Shown piece after piece: positions 1 to 9,964 of a DNA stretch of 64,000 nucleotides. The stretch comes from Neodontobutis hainanensis (lineage: Eukaryota; Chordata; Actinopteri; Gobiiformes; Odontobutidae). The stretch is taken from contig JALDNG010000732.1 of NCBI GenBank assembly GCA_024349245.1, forward strand, positions 1 through 64,000, given 5' to 3'. The notes below the pieces were generated by a model. It worked only from the letters and a program-made list of their open reading frames with translations, was not told where the DNA came from and searched no databases. Position numbers and translations under genes: made by a program. The stretch's first letter is position 1. Every line of letters starts with the position of its first letter.

Positions 1-919
1 ATGGGACCCTGACTAAATCAACAAGGGGCAACAAATACATCCTAATGGTCACCTGTGCCGTCACTAAAGAGGTGGAAGGACTTCCAGCCCCAAACGACAC
101 GGCACAGACAACAGCCTTTCTACTCATGAACCACGTGTTCTCCAGATTCGCTTACCTTTTAAGGTCGATTCTGACCGTGGTACTCACTTCACCGCCGAGG
201 TGATGGGACAACTGTGGCAAACCATGGGAGTGAAAGCGAACTTCCATGTCAGCCACTACCCCCAGTCCTCAGGCCAAGTAGAAAGAGCAAACCGAACGGT
301 GATCGACATCCTAAAGAAATATGTCGCATCCAATCACCGAGACTGGGACGTCAAAATGCCCTTGGTCCTCATGGCTATCAGAGCCACGCCACACACGGCG
401 ACCGGAGTCTCCCGTTTGAGCTCATGACCGGTAGGCAGATGACGCTTCCCCTACACTTACTGTACCAGCCAGGAGAGGCTAACATCGCTACGGCCTATAC
501 CACACACCAGTACATGGCTGATCTCCAGGCACACCTGAGAACCACCTTCGCCTTTGCCCAGGAAAAACTAGGCAAAAGTGCAGAAGGACGTAAGGCCTAT
601 TATGACCAAAAGTCATCTAGGACAAACTACAGGTGGGAGACAAAGTGTGGTACTACAGGTTCAGCCAACTCACTGGACAAACAAGAGGTGGTACCAACCG
701 ACTGACGCGGAAATTCCTCTCGCGTTGGGCAAGACCGTACACCATTGTCAACAAACTATCCCCGGTGGTGTATCAGATAAAGATCACCAAAGGGAGAAAG
801 GAACCCACTCTCAAGTGGATACACCGCAACCAGATAAAGTTGCACAAAACCCCCATGGGATCTACAGGGGACGTTCACGCTCCCAAGTAGTCTCAAACAG
901 ATCCCTTAGCTCGCAGTAA
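1..919 (+). pseudogene. Integrase, copy A (5' part outside the window)
   Basis: This is the core and C-terminal part of a retroviral/Ty3-type integrase cut by the window edge. The second catalytic Asp region, the SSGQVERANRT motif carrying the catalytic Glu, and a C-terminal GPY/F-type module (WARPYTIVNKLSPVVYQIK) are all visible. Breaks relative to the other copies are a missing base in the first line (GGGACCCTG), GATTCGCTT where copy B has GATTCGGCTT, CTCCCGTTT, and TCTAGGACA for TCTAGGGACA. They fall in homopolymers or next to CpG, so some may be sequencing errors. The last frame ends at the TAA at 917-919. Confidence 0.85.
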
Positions 920-1692
920 CCACTAACAACTAACCTCTAACCTCTAACTCTGATTTCCTAACTCTTTTCACCTTTCAGTGGTAACTGTGAGTAATTCAAT
1001 AACTGTAACTGATAACTCTGGTTTTCTCTGTCAATGAATCAATTCTCGTTGCAACCGCCGCTGTGTGTACCTTGCGTAACCTCGGGTGCTCACAAGCGAA
1101 TACCGCTAACATTTCCACTGTAATAGACAAGTCTCGGAGTAACAGCAGCAACTCCAAACGGTTAAAAACGCCGAAAGACACTGTCAGTGGTAAACACTCA
1201 CAGTGAGACTCTAAAAACCAACCAAACCAAACTGTAGACCATACACACACTCAAATGGTCGCCTTGCTGATAAATGACACGCTCATAGACATCAGCTCCT
1301 CAGTGGACAGCCGAGCAATGAGAAGAATTCTTTGAAGGATCACGCATAACCCTTATGTCCCTTATATAATCACTACGTTTATCCTTGTCCCCAAATGCAT
1401 GCAAAGTCCCTCCAAGTTATGATCCTCCTAATGTATTTTGTTTTATTATAAACAACTCCCTAAACTTTAAACAAACTAAATTGAGACAGCTCTCTCATTT
1501 CTTTGTTCCCAATAAGTCCTTCCTTGAAGTGATAAACTTAACCTATCTCCATTAGCAAAGGATATAATACAAACCAAGTAAAGCCCCTTTACACTTGTAT
1601 ACATTTCCTTTGATCACGCTTGCATCATTACACCTGTTATGACGCCAAACTATGTGTTTAACGTGTGGCTTACTCCCTGGTCTGCAAGGATG
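920..1692 (+). other. Integrase-LTR spacer, copy A (no env)
   Basis: About 770 bp where env would normally lie. I see no envelope ORF, signal peptide or membrane segment. A pyrimidine tract and acceptor (TTTTCACCTTTCAG) ends near 979, the usual place of a subgenomic-mRNA acceptor, followed by an ATG (CAATGAATC) opening a short ORF that closes early in this copy. The rest is AT-rich and shows no coding signal. Confidence 0.6.
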
Positions 1693-1738
1693 TCGACACG
1701 GAAACTTGTGGAACCAGCTTCGTGTCGAAAGGGGGGAC
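1693..1738 (+). promoter_or_regulatory. Hairpin plus polypurine tract before LTR1
   Basis: An 8-bp perfect inverted repeat (TCGACACG at 1693-1700, CGTGTCGA at 1721-1728) sits directly before AAAGGGGGGAC (1728-1738), which abuts the LTR start TGTAG. The purine run is the expected primer site for plus-strand DNA synthesis. The hairpin is conserved in the other copies. Confidence 0.75.
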
Positions 1739-3720
1739 TGTAGCAGATCAGCCTCCAGAACGCCACACGGATTATAACATTTATTCAATCACTTACAGAC
1801 CTCCAAACTGTTTCACTAAGGTTCTTCAAGATTAACAACTGTTTCACCATTGGCCTCCATTCGAGACAGGCCGTGGGCGTAAATCTTGAGAAGAAGACAT
1901 GCTAACCCCGTTTTCTTTCAGATAAAAGGACACCAACGTGTCCTTTTAACTATTCACAGATGTTTCTTGCTTGGATAAGACTGAACCAGTCTTCAGGACT
2001 TATAATTAACGATTTTGTTGTTTTCATAAAAGCCGGGACCTAGGTCCAACCAGCACCAAAGACCAATCAGGTCAAAGACTCATGGAGAGATCCAGACGCT
2101 ATAGGCGCCATGTCCAAAAGCCGTAAATCCTGTAGATAAGGTGTCCATCCAGCTTTCTCGAGAACACTTTATTCTAATCCTGATTGACAGTTGAAAATGT
2201 CTTTGATCATAGTCATTCGGGCATGGTCAAACACTACCCCCTTTTGGTTTAACTGGACAAATGACTCTGCACTCAAGAAGGACATTTGGTGTTATTTCAT
2301 TAAAGGACATTTTGTTATTTTATTACTTAGATTGTGAATGTACTAACAATTATACTGTTTGTTTCAGGATGCAGAGTTTTACAAGGCAACTAATTCCTTA
2401 TTCCATTTCTACAGCGTTACGTTTTATGTTAATAAAATGTAATGAATATATGTTTTTATAATAAGTCTGACAAATGTTTCTTTGCATAATCCTGCAAGTA
2501 CGAATGTTTTTGTGTGTTTTACGAAAACCAAGGAAAATAGGATGAAACAAAAGGAATGTTTAAGACTCAGTTAAACATTTAAACTCCCCCAAAGCAATGC
2601 CCCTTCGCAAGACACACCCCGTCCAGAGGTGTTAAAACTGGCGCACAGCCAAAAACAAGCTCTCTGCTTCTCTCTCTACTCTTTCGTACTCGTCTTTGCA
2701 CTGGACCTCTTGTCCGTTCAGGGCCGTAGGCCCCTGAACCCTTTTAAGCTCCGGACCTCGTGTAACGAGTAAATTTTCTTTGTACTTTAAAGCCTGCAAG
2801 TTTAGCTTGCGCGATAAAGTTTCCTTCACACAGCTGCTCAAAGTAGCTTACTTCCTGCCAGCCTGCGAACAAAGGAAGTTGCCTCGCTTTATTTTTGAAG
2901 ATTTCCTGCCTGCTCAAGAGTTAGCTTGACTAAAATCTAACTTTCTCGAGCAAGTTTAAGCCAGCAACACAGCCGCTAAACCTTCTCCAGTGGACTTCGC
3001 AACAACTTTGAAAGACTCAATTTTACTCGGTGTACGACGCTGATGCTAAAAGACTTGGCTACTCGTGACAGTAACGAGACGCTTTTTGAATCTCCCGGGC
3101 CTACGGCGGCCCCTCTGGAGAGTGGAAACAGAAGGCCATCCTGGAGGCGACAAACGTCATCGGTTGCGACAGGGTTCTGCAGAACCTCTGGAGTCCTAGT
3201 CGCTAAGATCTGAGACAATCACGACCCCCAGGGTGAGTCTAAACGTTACACAAGTTTGGCGTCTAACTGTCTAAACAGAACAGCCTTGACCTCAGAAACC
3301 GGCGTCATCGAACCCCTCTAAACGCTCCGTAAAATCCCCTCAGTTAATAATAGAATCAATAATCAATAATTCCTTTTGTTTCACAAAATCCTCTGAAAGC
3401 AAGTTTATCGTTCTTTGATTTACCCATTTATGTGTCAATAACTATTCCTTTGTGTCATTTCCCTGTCATTATTCACTGTTTAACTTTATAATCTTTAATA
3501 AAACCCCATAAAGACATTTAATGTTTCATTGTTTAATTGAGAACTTTCGAGAAGAATTTACTACCTTTAGATTAATGAGACTAGGCTAAACAGTTTCTCT
3601 GGATCTGTTCAAAACTAGAGTGGTGCCCGAAGAAATTAATATTTTGATAAGCAAAATATTAATTATTAATTTTCATAATTAATATTCATATTAATTATTA
3701 ATACGACCATATTCACTACA
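1739..3720 (+). repeat. LTR1 (1982 bp)
   Basis: The LTR runs from TGTAGCAGATC to ATTCACTACA, with terminal inverted repeat TGTAG/CTACA. It is preceded by a polypurine tract and followed nine bases later by a PBS-like site. TATA-like CATAAAAG lies near 2025. AATAAA occurs at 2431-2436 and again at 3497-3502, so the transcript end could be at either place. A strong splice donor (CAGGGTGAGTC, GT at 3233) lies late in the LTR, and acceptor-like TTTCAG sites occur near 1920 and 2368. Near the 3' end an AT-rich hairpin (AATTAATATTTTG, 5-base loop, CAAAATATTAATT; 3634-3664) is followed by further ATTAAT repeats. At about 2 kb it is long for an LTR. Confidence 0.9.
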
Positions 3721-5695
3721 GTATTATTTTGACGCCCCGCGTGAGCCTCGGAAGAATTTTCTTGATTAAACATTAGAATCACTCAATATCCAAAGTCTTT
3801 ACAAAATTGCTGTCCATTGAAAGCTGTGCCTTTGTTGTGCTGTTGCTTAGCAATGCGCGTTTAACGCGTGTGTGTGTGAGAGATGTGCTTTTGTTTGTTA
3901 AGTGTGAAGCGTTGTCGAAATTGCTAATTCAAATCGTACCAGCTGGACTGATATTGTTTTGAATTACAATTAGTATTGTACATTTATGGCCAGAGCATTA
4001 ATCAAGTACTTGTTAAAAGTTGCTTAGAGTCTGTTACAAAGCTTAGAGACTCTGCAAATTGCATGCATGTTAAACACACGAGCCAAAGTGTGTAACTTAT
4101 ATGGGCCCGAGACAAAAAGCTAATTGCTGTGCTACGCCAGAGTTAAGTTAAAATTGTCTCTTACAAGTTGAAAAAAATTGCCGCGTTACACCGGAATTTA
4201 TAAGAAAACTTGTCTTGCCTAAGGCTTATGAGCCTGGGTGTATTTTGAACGGATTAAAAACCCGTGCGGGAGACCTTCGCAGCCTAGCTAACTGTGAAAA
4301 CCCTCCCCCTAAAAGCCACGTGGGACTGCCGTGCGTTTTGTCTAAAAACGTGGTTTGAGCCTGCTGTGGTAAATGTGCTTGTGTTTAAAACGTGGCCTTG
4401 TACAAAGCGCTGCTGTGTTTAAACCGCGGGTTTAACAAGTTGTAGACGCGTCCCAAGTCAGTCTCTGACTGAAGCTAAAAACAAACTTTGCCCCGGCAGA
4501 CTCAAAGGGGAGGGCCGGAGACTTCACTCCGGAAGCCAGAGACTCACGAGTCTCTATCGCCCCCTAGCGGAAAGAAGTGGTAAAACCACTGACTCACGAG
4601 TCTTTATCGCCCCCTTGCGGAAAGAAGTAGTAAAACCACAGACACCAGTTTCTACTGCCCCTAGCGGAAGAGAAGTGCGAAACTTCTAAAAATCTCTGAG
4701 AGGAGCTCTACGTCTCTCTCTGGTGGTCACTCAACGGAATTACACCTTTTCCTCAATAGTGACTAATTCAAGTTTAAGAACTTGACACCTGAGTAATTTA
4801 AGCTTTCATTGACACTGAAATGCCTGATTGACTTAACATAAAAAGTGAATTACTCTGCTTTATTAACAACTGCTGAACGGCTATCAAGCTGTTTCACTTC
4901 TGTTAATACATTTGTCTTGTTAAATACACAAATCTGCAATGCAATACTGCTTTTGAAAATAACTGCCTGTGTTTAACAACCTTGAATGCACAATAGGAGT
5001 TAACTAACAATTGTGACATTTTAATGAACATTTCATCTGCTTTTGGAAATTTTTTTGATGCTAAACCTGCATTTAATTTGATTGATTAATTTGTCTTGAT
5101 TAACAATTTAAGACTGCTTTTGTGATTTTCCTATCTACCCAGGATTTGTCAAATTGGAATGCTAACGCTAACAGCTTACTAACACTATGACGACACTGCT
5201 GTTACGTCTAACAGACTTAACCCTGCACGAATTTTGTCATAGCTGTAATTTAAAAGCTGATTACCTGCATGAATTGTTAGATTAAACCCACTGATTCTGC
5301 ACTGTTAATTTTACAAATTAGCAAAGCAGCATCCCAGCACTGTCAACCCTCATTAACGTTCACACCACTAGGCTATTGCTAAATAGTCACTGTTAATACT
5401 CACATAAGGTCATTTCACTCACAAATAGACTTTATACTAACTTTCACTTCAACAATTCCTTCTTTTATTACTTTCAATCTGACTTATTTGACTTAATACC
5501 CCTTTTATTTTAATTTAATTAGAATTTTATTTTATTTTAAATAAAATAAAATGTTAACTTTAATTTTTATTCCTTCATTAATTTTTTTTATTTTTATTTA
5601 CACTTTTATTCAGATTTTCAAAAATCCTTTTACAGTCTGCTTGAGTTTTACGCCTTCTTCGTAACACTCCACAAGTAGTAACTCTCTCCTTGCAG
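3721..5695 (+). other. PBS-like site and non-coding leader, copy B
   Basis: Nine bases after the LTR lies TGACGCCCC (from 3730), which reads TGGCGCCCC in copy C. TGGCGCC is how a tRNA-Lys-type primer site begins, but later bases do not fit the usual Lys sequence, so the primer is not identified. The remaining 1.95 kb has stops in all frames. It holds the 50-bp repeats at 4541-4686, an acceptor-like CTATCTACCCAG near 5142, and an AT-rich stretch (5450-5640) that forms the pyrimidine tract of the acceptor CTCCTTGCAG ending at 5695, just before gag. Confidence 0.65.
4541..4686 (+). repeat. Three tandem 50-bp repeats in the leader, copy B
   Basis: Three degenerate units start at 4541, 4591 and 4641. 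The first two share GACTCACGAGTCT, ATCGCCCCC, GCGGAAAGAAGT and AAAACCAC. The third is more diverged (GACACCAGTTTCTACTGCC). A short hairpin (CCGGAGACTTCACTCCGG) lies just upstream. A packaging or translation role is possible but is inference only. Confidence 0.8.
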
Positions 5696-8200
5696 TTAAA
5701 ACGTAATCTAACAATAACTCACTTTCTCAGAGAAACCCCATTTCTCAACAAGTCTGACTCACAGTCTACAGGTTCTGGTAGTCCCATCAAGCTTCTGGAT
5801 CACTTAGACTCAGCTCTAAATGATTTAACAGAACAGGTGCTACCCCAATATGTTGACGAGATTCAGACCACACCTCCCAACGAGCTAGATTCAGTTCTTA
5901 GCTCCTTGATTAGCATTGCGCTAACCTCTAAGCCAAAAGACAAGGATCTAACTAAGCTGTTAGGTCAAATGGCTATTGTTATGCGCGCAGCAGAAACACG
6001 CTGAGGATCTCCTGGCACGCAGCCACGAGAAGATCCAGGTCCAGAAACAGGACCTCGCCCGCTTCCAACGCGATATCAAGACATTGAATCAGGAACTCCA
6101 ACTGACCCAAGGAGCCCTGGAGAATTCTGAAAAACAAACACAAGAGCTAAAGACTCTAGTCCAAACTCTCCAAAGGGAGGACCTGGAATTTGAGGAGTTA
6201 CACACAAAACTCCATAAAACTGAGGAGACCCTCAGTGACCTAAAGAGCGAGCTGAGCGACACAAGGTCTGCTCGCGACGTAGCAGAACACAAGCTCAGTA
6301 TTCAACACAATGAGTACAATGCTATGATGAAGGAACTCATCAAAGCAGGCGAAAATGCACAGCTGTCCGCAAATATGCTGTCACAGGAAGCTGGGCGGAG
6401 AGAGTCCCTGAGTGCACGGGTAGAGGCCCTCACTCAACAAGGTGACTTAGACCGCCAGCTTATTGAACAACTTCAACCGCGCCTGACAGAGGACGCCCGG
6501 ACACAACCAGGTAAGAATATGGAGTTTAAAAGCACTCCAAACCAAGTGCTGGTTACCCGGCATACAAACCTGTTAGGCCAAAGGAAAACTCCCAGAAGGG
6601 AGCCACTTCACTAACTAATCCAATTTTATGACCACTACCGCGCCTGGACGCAACGGAAAGAGGACCAACCCGAGCCGAGAGCCCGGCCGTCTTTCCGCGA
6701 GCTTCCACAGGTAGGCATTCGGATTACTTCGCACTACCAACAGGTAGGCAACCGGACTTTGTCCGCAACCAGCTTTGAAACAGAGACATCTGGACTACGG
6801 TCCCACTAACAGAGACTTTGACAAAATTGCGCGTCATATCACTCGCTTTGAGCCCCATCAAGGAGGCGTCTCATGACGTGAGTGCTTATCTTCGCGACAT
6901 TGAATTCTACCTACAAAGAATACCCAATGTTACTGCCGGACAAAATCTTTCTGATAAAACTAACATCAAGCAGAGATGTTAGTAGCTTCATCGAACGTCA
7001 ACCTCCTGAAGTCCAAGCTGACTTTGATCTTCTTAGTCAGTCTCTCAGGGTGGAATTCTCAGACGTTACGGTAAATGTGGGTCTGACTGCCGCCCTAATG
7101 ATCAAACAGGCACGGCCAGAGTCCCCACAGCTATACTATCATCGGCTACGCAAAGCTTATTTCGGTCCACTCAATGAACCAAACATGGAGGAGGATAAAA
7201 ACTTCAAAGCCCTCTTTGTGCAAAACCTCCATCCAACTACCAGCCATCATCTTGGCGTTTCTGCATGCCCACAAACGCAGACCAGCCGCCAACTTCGCGA
7301 GCTGGCAATGCGGGCATTTACTAAACAGATGCTGAGGCAGACTAAACGTCAAAAGCCAGACACTCTCGTCACCGTAGATCGGAGTCTAGCGCTCGAAGGA
7401 GCGCCGACCTCCAATCCAAGTGGCCCAGGAGCCTCCCGCTTTCCAGACAGGAAAGAGGGACCTCGACCACACAAAAGAGAGCCAGGTCAACACCCGACCT
7501 GGCCTGAACGTAAGTTCAAAGACCAGGGCCCTCAATGGAGACCTCGGTTCGAAAATAAATTTCAACCAATCCAAACCGTAACCAAGGGGGTCCTATCAAA
7601 ACGCGACGACAGGAGAAACCATTATCGCCGGTCCCAAGACCAACGATCATCAGGTAGCTCACCTGTCGAGCAGCGAAATCATGCGAGGGACCGAGCCCCT
7701 GAAACTCAGACTGATCGCGTGGGAAACCCTACTAGCGAAAGGAGTCTGACTACAGAGGAGGCTCGGGCCATAGAACGCATACTCAAACAAATGCGCGAAA
7801 AGTCCAAGGACAAGGCTGAGCTGTATACGGTGGAGGCCTCTAAGGCCCCGATTCAGAAACAGTCTCAACCAATCCAAGCCGACTTAACACGCGAAAATAC
7901 AGAGTCTACTGAAGGGAATGAACATCTCCCAGACCTGTACCTAGGCTCTGACAATCCAGAGCCACTCAATGACATTGTCCAGGACCCTAGCATGGACAAC
8001 ACGGAGGGAAGTGATTCAGATCACAAATACCTCAGTCCGTCTAACGCCGTCCAAGTGAACCCAAACGTCGGGCTGTGCCATGACCACGCCACGACTATCG
8101 AATGTGAAACACCCTTTCACCAATTTCTGGGTCACCTAACTGAAAAGGGAGTAGCTCGAAAGCTGTATCTCTCTGTCTTGTTAGAAGACCACTTGACGCG
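5696..8200 (+). pseudogene. gag: gag, copy B
   Basis: Gag makes the virion core. Three parts are visible. (1) An N-terminal part (5696-5995) has no in-frame ATG until MAIVMR. (2) A strongly heptad-rich coiled coil covers about 6000-6480 (Glu/Leu/Gln/Lys rich). (3) A capsid-like part follows (about 6880-7370), with the YYHRLRKAYFG and FKALFVQNLHP motifs typical of the capsid C-terminal domain. Next come a basic Pro/Arg-rich stretch (7380-7560) and an acidic Ser/Thr/Glu linker (7700-8100). I find no CCHC zinc knuckle. Breaks in this copy: TGA at 6002-6004 before the coiled coil; a missing C near 6557 (TTACCCGG) ending that frame at 6614; small losses around 6650-6870. From 6882 the frame is open to 8225. 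The start codon is unresolved. Confidence 0.8.
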
Positions 8201-9072
8201 AAGCACTTCTCGACACAGCCGCTGACATCAGCCTAATTTCAGGCAACCTGTTCAGATCACTCCAGGCTATAGCGAGAAGATCCCATAGGGACTTGAAGTC
8301 CCACCCGTGCTTTCTAGAAATAAGGCCTTACTCTGATGATCGGACGATTATCAACGAGATAGCCTTAGTCCAACTGACCATCGGACCAATGACACTGATA
8401 CACCCAGTGTACGTGTCCCACCTTGACAACGTCCCACTTCTGATTGGAAAAGACATCCTCAATCGCCAACCACTGATCGACTTCAAGCAGCTGAAGATTT
8501 GGGCCCAAGTGCGAGAACCACTTCCAATCTTACTGAATGAATCTCAGTGCTATGCGATTGACAGGTCATCACCAGTACATAGGGTATCCACCGACACTGC
8601 TGGCACAACAACCATGCAACCTCGGTGCGGACTAAACCCCTTTGCATCATGTGACAACTTCCTATGCACGCTGAAGGACCCATTAGCGATGACACCCCAA
8701 ATCGTCAATGGCATCTCACTGGAAGCAACTCCAGTCGACAATGTCGTGATGGCCTTATGGGCTGACAAATCTGCCATCAGCCAGGAGCTGTTTAACACTC
8801 TAACGCAGATAAACCCGTGCCTGACCTTCATAAAGAAGCGCACTAGGTTCCCTGCTAACCCTACACCGACTCATGCGTTAACCGCCATCGGTCTATGCTC
8901 TGCCATCGCATGGAACAAAAGAGAACTGACCCACACGTTTGCTGTCATCCCTAATCTCTCACATTCAGTGTACATTGGGGCTGACATGCTAGTCAGACTC
9001 GACGCACAAGTCGACACCATTAACAACGCTCTCTGGTCCCTGACTGGAGTGCGTGAGAATCACTTTCACTGA
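8201..9072 (+). pseudogene. pro: Retropepsin plus second retropepsin-like domain, copy B
   Basis: Aspartic protease that would cleave Gag and Pol. Domain 1 carries the catalytic motif LLDTAADISLIS (Asp-Thr-Ala codons 8212-8220) and the C-terminal signature PLLIGKDILNR (about 8432-8464). Domain 2 (about 8700-9050) repeats the layout: WADKSAISQELFNTL stands where LLDTAADISLISGNLF is in domain 1, and SVYIGADMLVRLDAQVDT matches the LLIGKDILNR signature. The catalytic Asp-Thr-Ala/Gly is absent from domain 2. The frame upstream of domain 1 does not agree with the Asp-Thr-Ala frame (TTGACGCGAAGC), so gag and protease are out of register. From 8293 to 9072 the frame is open. The TGA at 9070 may be an indel effect, since another frame stays open beyond it. 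Confidence 0.75.
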
Positions 9073-9964
9073 CCAAAAGAAACTTGAGATCGGGTCAAAC
9101 AATCCCGGCGTGTGTCAGGTAAGTAACGACTGCCATCTCACGATACCGCGCATAACATCATGGACATACGTATGAAAGCGTTTCCAGGACAACAAGTTAA
9201 CTCTTCACAAGCGTTCTTCCAACCGTCTCCTCTGTTCGTTGAGTTAGGCTTGTCTGTCCAGGCAACACCCTGGTCGAGCTCGACTCGATCAACACGCGTG
9301 TTAGTGCAGAATCCTACTGCCAATACCATCTTCGTCCCAAAGGCCACCCCTCTCGGCTGGCTGATTGACACTAGGTTCCATGACTGTGAACTCAGAATCC
9401 CAGTCATAGGGGCGTATGCCACACTCACTCGCGACTGAACAACAGGAGACCGGAGTTGTCTACGAAACCTTCCAGAGCAATCGCCATATACCCTCACTTG
9501 TGGTCGATACCGACACTATCTGCAGGGTCGATCTGGCTGATGCGGAGGTAATGGTTGTACAGACAGGCTCCCTGCTCTCCTCGATACAGACAAAGACCTG
9601 AACGATCAGGCAGACCTCATGGCAAAACAAGGGGCTCTTGACGTGCGCTCTGGCATTTCCAGCCAGAACCGTCTGCATAATCGACCCCTTCCCACCCAAC
9701 CCACCCATTCTGTCTGTCTGGTTACCCGATCTAAGGCAACCGCAACCGGTGCCTCGGCTCTGACCCCTGCAGACCCATCAACTTCCTCTCTTTCTTTCAC
9801 TGGTTCCGGCCTCGTTGCCCTTCAAGCAGCGGACTCGGCAATCCACAAACTTATGCTTTACCTTTCAGACCCGGTGTCTAACCCCATCGTAGACACTGAC
9901 TTTTCGGCTGACGCATATCTTAAAAAGCTATGGGCGGTGCGCTCAACTCCACCTGCGTCATGGC
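9073..9964 (+). pseudogene. PR-RT linker and RNase H-like tail; RT absent, copy B
   Basis: The first part (about 9100-9440) resembles the beta-rich segment between protease and RT in Ty3/gypsy elements and retroviruses (LVQNPT, FVPKATPLGWLID). A typical polymerase would then start RT. Instead, after about 100 residues the sequence reads NDQADLMAKQGA (around 9601-9640), which looks like the last helix of RNase H, and then runs into the integrase zinc finger. No YxDD box or other RT block is present, and the space is far too small. The deletion junction probably lies near 9560-9600. Breaks occur at 9412 (ATAGGGGCG) and 9577 (CTCTCCTCG). Confidence 0.65.

Noticed and set aside
920..1738. Env gene in the array spacer
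   Set aside because: No frame of useful length, no leader, no membrane segment in any of the five copies.
2976..3218. Minus-strand ORF in the LTR, repeated in several units
   Set aside because: Lies across the LTR exon near the splice donor, has no domain, and its length changes with every copy's indels.
4541..4686. CRISPR-like appearance of the 50-bp leader repeats
   Set aside because: Only three contiguous units, no unique spacers, and a eukaryotic retroelement context.
6089..6292. Minus-strand 67-codon Ser-rich ORF opposite the coiled coil
   Set aside because: Reverse reading of Glu/Leu-rich codons typically gives long Ser/Leu-rich frames.
8483..8843. Minus-strand ORFs opposite the protease in all copies
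   Set aside because: They are shadows of the conserved protease frame and carry no recognisable domain.
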